Positions 53,801 through 58,976 of a stretch of 58,976 nucleotides of DNA are shown piece after piece. The stretch lies in the NCBI GenBank assembly GCA_001822075.1, contig MHPK01000006.1, positions 1 to 58,976 on the forward strand, in the 5' to 3' direction. The stretch is from Candidatus Staskawiczbacteria bacterium RIFOXYB1_FULL_38_37. GTDB lineage: Bacteria; Patescibacteriota; Minisyncoccia; Minisyncoccales; Staskawiczbacteraceae. Under the pieces are notes generated by a model, which ran no database searches, was not told the origin of the DNA, and saw only the letters and a program-made list of their open reading frames with translations. Positions within the stretch are counted from its first letter, which is position 1. Each line of letters starts with the position of its first letter. The translations under genes and the position numbers were made by a program.

Positions 53801-54112
53801 TTAAATTTTAAATAACCTGCCCCCAGAAAAAATGAATAAAATGGCGAATATCGCTAAAGCTAATATCGCCGCTATTATAATTCCCACTCTTCCGTCCTTT
53901 AAAAAAGCTTTTACAAAGAGATAAAGAAAAAATAAAAAACTAAGTAAAGATAAGATAAGAGAGAGAATGGCGAACGGCCAACTAAAAATAGTGCGAGAAG
54001 TATATGATGCCTCTATTCCATAGTACAAAGCTCCAAAAATAAAAATAACAGACAAAACTAGAGAAAAAATTGTCCAAAAAATTAACGATTTTTTATTATC
54101 TAAAAAAGACAT
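53801..54112 (-). CDS. Hypothetical three-TM protein
   Basis: 103 aa, hydrophobic. Confidence 0.5.
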   Translation of the reverse strand: MSFLDNKKSLIFWTIFSLVLSVIFIFGALYYGIEASYTSRTIFSWPFAILSLILSLLSFLFFLYLFVKAFLKDGRVGIIIAAILALAIFAILFIFSGGRLFKI

Positions 54113-54146
54113 AATTTTATAAATTTAATAATATTTATTAATTATT

Positions 54147-54671
54147 TTATCTTTTGTTTTTAAACGGTGCTCTTGATGGTGTAAAAAGCAGGGCTTCTTT
54201 TTCCAAATTTTTGTCGTCTTCAAATTTTTCTATGACCGCATCCAGCAAGTCGGGCAAAATTCTATTCGCCGGACTGAATTTTTTAATGGTTCCAAGGGGA
54301 GACGAACTTTCCATTGCTTCTTTTTCTTCCTTTTTAATTCTTTTTAATCTTCTCTTTCTATTTTCAACTAATCTTTTGACAATAATTTTATAACCACTGT
54401 CATCCTGCAACAAACATTTCTGGACGTTAGTTATCTTTCCATTACCAACACCGAGTAATTTTATAATTTCATTATAAGTATATTTTCCAGACAAAAGTAC
54501 TGCAATTTCAATTCTCCTCATTAAAGTTGCAATTTCATCGGCCGTCAGCAAACTTTTAATAAACAGGCGAACCTCATTTCTATCCTTTAATGAATCTATC
54601 ATATCATAAAACTCGCCTATCATCTGGATTCTGTTCTGTTTTGGTAAATTATTTAAATGAAACGTCGTCAT
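54147..54671 (-). CDS. TrpR/YerC-family HTH protein
   Basis: FYDMIDSLKDRNEVRLFIKSLLTADEIATLMRRIEIAVLLSGKYTYNEIIKLLGVGNGKITNVQKCL. Confidence 0.85.
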   Translation of the reverse strand: MTTFHLNNLPKQNRIQMIGEFYDMIDSLKDRNEVRLFIKSLLTADEIATLMRRIEIAVLLSGKYTYNEIIKLLGVGNGKITNVQKCLLQDDSGYKIIVKRLVENRKRRLKRIKKEEKEAMESSSPLGTIKKFSPANRILPDLLDAVIEKFEDDKNLEKEALLFTPSRAPFKNKR

Positions 54672-54678
54672 CTTACTT

Positions 54679-54704
54679 ACACCCGTGCACTAGTGCACGG
54701 GTGT
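54679..54704. promoter_or_regulatory. Perfect 26-bp palindrome, candidate operator or terminator
   Basis: ACACCCGTGCACTAGTGCACGGGTGT; 7 nt upstream of the TrpR-like start codon. Confidence 0.7.
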
Positions 54705-54730
54705 GTTTATATTTGACTATTTATATTAAA

Positions 54731-57181
54731 CTATTTTTTATCGTTAAGCTTTTTTTCGGTTTGGGCGATGGCAATTTTTGTTTTTATTACAGAATCAGGA
54801 TTCAGCGAAATTGATTCAATTCCTAGTTCCACCAAAAATTGCGCGAAATCCGGAAAATCAGAAGGCCCTTGCCCGCATATCCCAATATACTTTTCATTAT
54901 TTTGGCATACTTTTATTGCTTCTTCAATAAGCTCTTTTACAGCTTCGTTTTTTTCGTTGCCTATTGCAGACAAATTTGAATTGTCTCTGTCTAAGCCCAA
55001 GGTCAATTGCGTAAGGTCGTTGGAACCAATTGAAAACCCGTCAAAAATTTCCAAAAACTTTTCGGCCAAAATTACATTAGATGGAACTTCGCACATAACA
55101 TAAACTTTAAGGCCTAATTCTTGGCTTAACCCATTTTCTTTCATAATTTCTAAAACCCTTTTACCCTCTTCAACTGTTCTGCAAAATGGAACCATTACAA
55201 CCACGTTATCTAAGCCAAACTCTTCTCTTACTTTTTTAATAGCTTTTAGTTCCAGAACAAAAGCGTTTTTAAATTTTGGGTCGTAATACCTTGAAGCTCC
55301 TCTGAAGCCAATCATCGGGTTTTCCTCTTCTGGTTCATACAACTCGCCGCCAACCAATGACCTATATTCATTTGTTTTAAAATCAGAGAATCGCACAATA
55401 ACAGGCTTTGGATAAAAAGCTGCTCCGATTTTTCCGATTCCTCCGGCTAATTTATCAACATAGAATTTAATTTTATCATCATACCCCAAAGTCAGCTGGT
55501 CAATTTTTTTTCTTAATGCCGGCGATAATTTTTTGTAATTTATCAGGGCATTAGGATGGATTTTAATATCATTTGCAATTATAAACTCTTCTCTTGCCAG
55601 GCCAACGCCGTCGTTTGGAATAAAACTCAAATTAAACGCGTTTGAAGGCTCGCCCACATTCATTAAAATTTTGGTTCTTGTTTTCTGTATATTTGAAATA
55701 TCTGTTTTTTTAATTTCAAACGGAATAATTCCGTCATAAACCACTCCTGCTTCCCCTCCTGCGCAGGAAACTGTAATTTTTCTGCCAGTTTTTATTTTTT
55801 TTGTGCCCTCAGCTGTGCCCACAACTGTTGGAACTCCCAATTCCCTGCCCACAATTGCGGCATGGCATGTTCTTCCGCCTCTGTTTGTCACAATAGCTTT
55901 TGCAATTTTCATTGCCGGAACCCAGTCGGGGTCTGTCATATCTGTTACCAAAACTTCGCCCTCTTTAAACTTTTCAATATCTTTTACAGACATAATTACT
56001 TTTGCGGTTCCCTGCCCGATTTTACTGCCAACGCTCATTCCCTCTGCTAACACTATTTTTTTAGCAGCAGAATTTATTATATATTCTTCCAAAACACTAA
56101 GATTTTTTTTACTTTGAACAGTTTCCGGCCTTGCCTGCACAATAAACAATTCGCCGGTTTTGCCGTCTTTTGCCCATTCCATATCCATTGATTTTTTATA
56201 ATGGTCTTCGACTATTACAGACCATTTTGCCAAAGCCAAAATGTCTTTATCACTGATGCAAAAATTTTCTCTTTCTTTTTTTGTTGTTGCAAGGTCTTTA
56301 GTGGGATTTTTTGGGTCTTTTGTGTAAGTTAATTTTACCAATTTTGTGCCTAGTGTTTTTTCTAAAATTGGAGCAAATTCCTGCCTGCCGGTAGGCACGG
56401 CTTTTTTTAAAGTTGTTTCAAAAACATAAAACTGGTCAGGGTCAACCCTGCCTTTCACCACATTTTCTCCCAAGCCATAACTTGCGTTTATTAAAACAAC
56501 GTCTCCAAAACCGGATTCTGTTTCGCAAGAAAACATAACTCCCGAAGTTCCCAAATCAGACCTAACCATCTTTTGCACGCCAACCGATAAAGCAACAGAA
56601 AGATGGTCAACTTTTACCTGCTCTCTGTAAATAATTGCTCTGTCTGTAAAAAATGAAATAAAACAATTTTTAACAGCCCGTAAAAGCTGTTCTCTCCCGG
56701 TAATATTTAAATAAGTTTCAAACTGTCCGGCAAAAGAGGCGTCCGGATTGTCTTCGGCCACTCCGGAAGTTCTTACAGCAACATCTGTGGCGTTGCTGTT
56801 ATATTTTTTTGATAATTCCTCGTAGGCCTCAAATAAATCTTTTTTTAATTCTTCTGCAAAAATTCCTGTTTCAATTTTTTCTCTGGCTGCTTTGCCGACT
56901 GTCCTTACAGATTGCAAATTTTTGGGATTTAAATTTTTAAAAATTTCTGATAAAGATTTATCAAATCCGTTGGCTTTAATAAATTTCCAGTAAAAACTGG
57001 ATGTTATAGCAAAACCATACGGCACGTTTACCCCCTTTGAAGTTAAATTAGTATACATTTCTCCTAAAGACCCGTTTTTCCCGCCCACCAACGGCACATC
57101 AGCCATTCCCACTTCATTAAACCACAAAATATTTTTTTCAGCTTTTTCCATTTTATTTAATTTTAATAATTTTTTGGGCAA
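54731..57181 (-). CDS. ppsA: Phosphoenolpyruvate synthase
   Basis: VGGKNGSLGEMY, TNRGGRTCHAAIVGRELGVPTVVGT, MIGFRGASRYYDP, GFSIGSNDLTQLTLGLDRDN, GICGQGPSDFPDFA. Confidence 0.96.
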   Translation of the reverse strand: MPKKLLKLNKMEKAEKNILWFNEVGMADVPLVGGKNGSLGEMYTNLTSKGVNVPYGFAITSSFYWKFIKANGFDKSLSEIFKNLNPKNLQSVRTVGKAAREKIETGIFAEELKKDLFEAYEELSKKYNSNATDVAVRTSGVAEDNPDASFAGQFETYLNITGREQLLRAVKNCFISFFTDRAIIYREQVKVDHLSVALSVGVQKMVRSDLGTSGVMFSCETESGFGDVVLINASYGLGENVVKGRVDPDQFYVFETTLKKAVPTGRQEFAPILEKTLGTKLVKLTYTKDPKNPTKDLATTKKERENFCISDKDILALAKWSVIVEDHYKKSMDMEWAKDGKTGELFIVQARPETVQSKKNLSVLEEYIINSAAKKIVLAEGMSVGSKIGQGTAKVIMSVKDIEKFKEGEVLVTDMTDPDWVPAMKIAKAIVTNRGGRTCHAAIVGRELGVPTVVGTAEGTKKIKTGRKITVSCAGGEAGVVYDGIIPFEIKKTDISNIQKTRTKILMNVGEPSNAFNLSFIPNDGVGLAREEFIIANDIKIHPNALINYKKLSPALRKKIDQLTLGYDDKIKFYVDKLAGGIGKIGAAFYPKPVIVRFSDFKTNEYRSLVGGELYEPEEENPMIGFRGASRYYDPKFKNAFVLELKAIKKVREEFGLDNVVVMVPFCRTVEEGKRVLEIMKENGLSQELGLKVYVMCEVPSNVILAEKFLEIFDGFSIGSNDLTQLTLGLDRDNSNLSAIGNEKNEAVKELIEEAIKVCQNNEKYIGICGQGPSDFPDFAQFLVELGIESISLNPDSVIKTKIAIAQTEKKLNDKK

Positions 57182-58172
57182 TTGCTAATTCTTCGTCAGT
57201 TTCGATTGCTAACACCTTAGTTTTTTTTAAAATATCTAAATCTTTGCAAACATCATTACGGGTTTTTGGGTTTCCGGATCCAACAGATCCGGTAAAAACT
57301 AAAATATCGCATCCGCCCAAAATTGCAAAATAAGCTCCGATATATTTTTTTATTTGATAGGTGAAAATATCAAGCGCGAGCTTGGTGTTTTTATCTCCTC
57401 TCTTTATTTTATCTAAAACCAAAAGCATATCGTCTAACCCGCAAATCCCTTTGAATCCCGACTCAAAATTTATAATTTTTCTTGTTTTTTCCGTTCCGTA
57501 TTTTTTTGCCATTTCCAAAATTATTTCATTGTCAACGTCTCCAGACCTTGTCATCATAATCAAGCCCTCTGTTGGCCCAAACCCCATTGAGGTGTCAATT
57601 GCTTTGCCGTTTTTAATAGCAGTGACGCTCGCGCCTCCGCCCAAATGGCAAGTTATAATCCTGAGATTATCGAAGGGTTTGCCAATTTTTTCTGCGGCTT
57701 TTTTGGCAACATATTCATGCGAAATTCCGTGAAACCCGAATTTCCTGTACCCAAATTTTTTTGTTATAGCAGATGGCAAAGAATATGTGTAGGCGCAAGC
57801 GGGCAAACTGGAATAAAATTCCGTGTCAAAAACAGCAAATTGATTAGCAGTGCCAAACAGCTCAAGCGATTTTTTAATTCCTAAAAGATTAAAGGGATTG
57901 TGCGAAGGAACTATTTTATTAAATTTTTCCAGCTCTTTTACGGTTTTTGGAGTTATTCGCGTGGGTTTTCCAAATTTTTCTCCTCCAAAAACAACCCTGT
58001 GCCCTATTAAATCAATATTCTCATTAGATAAATTTTTAAGCTCTTTTTCTAAAACTTGCTGATATTTTTTTGCATCAAAAATTTTTATCTTGTTCTCTTT
58101 TACAAGTTTTAATTTTTTACTCAATAGTTTCCATTTTATTGATTGGCTCCCGCAATTTAAAACTAAAATCAT
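57153..58172 (-). CDS. ackA: Acetate kinase
   Basis: ILVLNCGSQSIKWKLL, HRVVFGGEKF, FDTEFYSSLP, ITCHLGGGASVTAIKNGKAIDTSMGFGPTEGLIMMTRSGDVD. Confidence 0.94.
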   Translation of the reverse strand: MILVLNCGSQSIKWKLLSKKLKLVKENKIKIFDAKKYQQVLEKELKNLSNENIDLIGHRVVFGGEKFGKPTRITPKTVKELEKFNKIVPSHNPFNLLGIKKSLELFGTANQFAVFDTEFYSSLPACAYTYSLPSAITKKFGYRKFGFHGISHEYVAKKAAEKIGKPFDNLRIITCHLGGGASVTAIKNGKAIDTSMGFGPTEGLIMMTRSGDVDNEIILEMAKKYGTEKTRKIINFESGFKGICGLDDMLLVLDKIKRGDKNTKLALDIFTYQIKKYIGAYFAILGGCDILVFTGSVGSGNPKTRNDVCKDLDILKKTKVLAIETDEELAIAQKIIKIK

Positions 58173-58181
58173 AAATTAATT

Positions 58182-58748
58182 TTATAAAATCTGGCCTGCG
58201 CCAATTTTATTAATGCCAGCGGCATTTCCTTCGTCTGTGTCTATATGCATACAAAGTTTATAATCATCTCTAACTCTTACCAAAACATCATAAAAAGTTA
58301 CAGGCCTATTGCTGTCAATTTTTACAGCCACTGCATCTTTGTCTTTTAAGCCAATTACTTTGGCTTCAGATTTTGCGCAATGAATATGGCGCAAAGCAAT
58401 TATCAAACCTTTTTCTAAATCAACCTCTCCATTCGGACCTATTAGTTTAATTCCGCAGCTATCGGACAAATCACCTGATAAGCAAACCGGCGGATTCACG
58501 TCTAAAAAAACTGCGTCTGTTTTTGATATTTCAACCTGGGTTTGCTCCCGTAAAGGACCTACTATTCTCACCTTCTCAATTTTTTTTGAACCGACCTGTA
58601 TATCTGCTGTTTCATGGCATGCAAAATCAGACGGCTGTGAAAGCTGTTTTAGTTTTTTTAATTCATATCCTTTGCCAAAAAGTATTTCCAAGTCCTTTTG
58701 CGACAAATGAACATGTCGCGCTGAAACCTCAATTGGTATTTTATCCAT
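58182..58748 (-). CDS. PduL-family phosphotransacylase
   Basis: IPIEVSARHVHLSQKDLEILFGKGYEL...VRIVGPLREQTQVEIS...ALRHIHCAKSEA. Confidence 0.93.
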   Translation of the reverse strand: MDKIPIEVSARHVHLSQKDLEILFGKGYELKKLKQLSQPSDFACHETADIQVGSKKIEKVRIVGPLREQTQVEISKTDAVFLDVNPPVCLSGDLSDSCGIKLIGPNGEVDLEKGLIIALRHIHCAKSEAKVIGLKDKDAVAVKIDSNRPVTFYDVLVRVRDDYKLCMHIDTDEGNAAGINKIGAGQIL

Positions 58749-58848
58749 ATCATTATTTAATCAAAAATTATTATCTTATTGTACTATCTTTAAACAAAAT
58801 AAAAAAGGGCTTGTCTGTGTATAGTATATTTGACAAAAAAACAGAAAT

Positions 58849-58878
58849 AAACGCCCCAGACACTGTCTGAGGCGTTTA
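58849..58878 (-). terminator. Terminator downstream of the GAPDH gene
   Basis: Minus-strand AAACGCCTCAGACAGTGTCTGGGGCGTTT, T-rich tail downstream. Confidence 0.65.
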
Positions 58879-58890
58879 AAATACAAATTT

Positions 58891-58976
58891 TTATAACTTC
58901 TTGCCCACGAATTCCGCGAATTCCGCGAGCCTGCAAGAATACCCCCACTCATTATCATACCAACCAATAACTTTTA
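58891..58976 (-). CDS. gap: Glyceraldehyde-3-phosphate dehydrogenase, C-terminal end only (gene runs off the window)
   Basis: Minus-strand translation KVIGWYDNEWGYSCRLAEFAEFVGKKL-stop; NEWGYS is the GAPDH C-terminal signature. Confidence 0.9.
   Translation of the reverse strand, partial: KVIGWYDNEWGYSCRLAEFAEFVGKKL

Noticed and set aside
1-58976. CRISPR arrays, transposases, prophage structural genes, tmRNA or RNase P RNA
   Set aside because: None recognised in this window on either strand.

Overview
This AT-rich bacterial window looks like Candidate Phyla Radiation (Patescibacteria/Parcubacteria-type); that lineage call is inferred from gene content and style. Most genes are on the minus strand. 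Housekeeping content: FtsQ, FemAB-like, MurF, serS, lysS, PBP2-MreD-MreC, ychF, greA, prfA, tsf, rpsB, rpmE, rplY and a central-carbon block (class II FBA, PfkB, PpsA, AckA, PduL, 3' end of GAPDH). The rRNA genes are split: 23S-5S at about 21.8-29.1 kb and 16S at about 38.3-41.55 kb, separated by about 9 kb of protein genes, each with its own near-consensus promoter. The 23S has five intron-like insertions in its catalytic/decoding core (inferred sites U1917, U1931, U2449, U2504, U2593), two of them separated by a 14-nt microexon. The 16S has two insertions. Six of the seven carry LAGLIDADG homing-endonuclease ORFs. The most interesting points are: (1) the 16S 3' end reads GGATCA-TTTTTTT instead of GGATCACCTCCTTT, and about 30 host gene starts checked by eye show no Shine-Dalgarno, yet several orphan single-gene cassettes carry strong SDs, mostly with TTGACA-N17-TATxxT promoters and terminators, including one PEP-CTERM protein; (2) two loci share a three-arm mutually exclusive hairpin that overlaps a GTG start codon; (3) a RelBE-like toxin-antitoxin module lies between two near-identical copies of the 16S promoter; (4) palindromic elements are inserted in frame in conserved enzymes; (5) a perfect 26-bp CTAG-centred palindrome sits directly upstream of a TrpR-like gene. 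All calls come from reading the sequence and supplied translations; no database or folding search was run.
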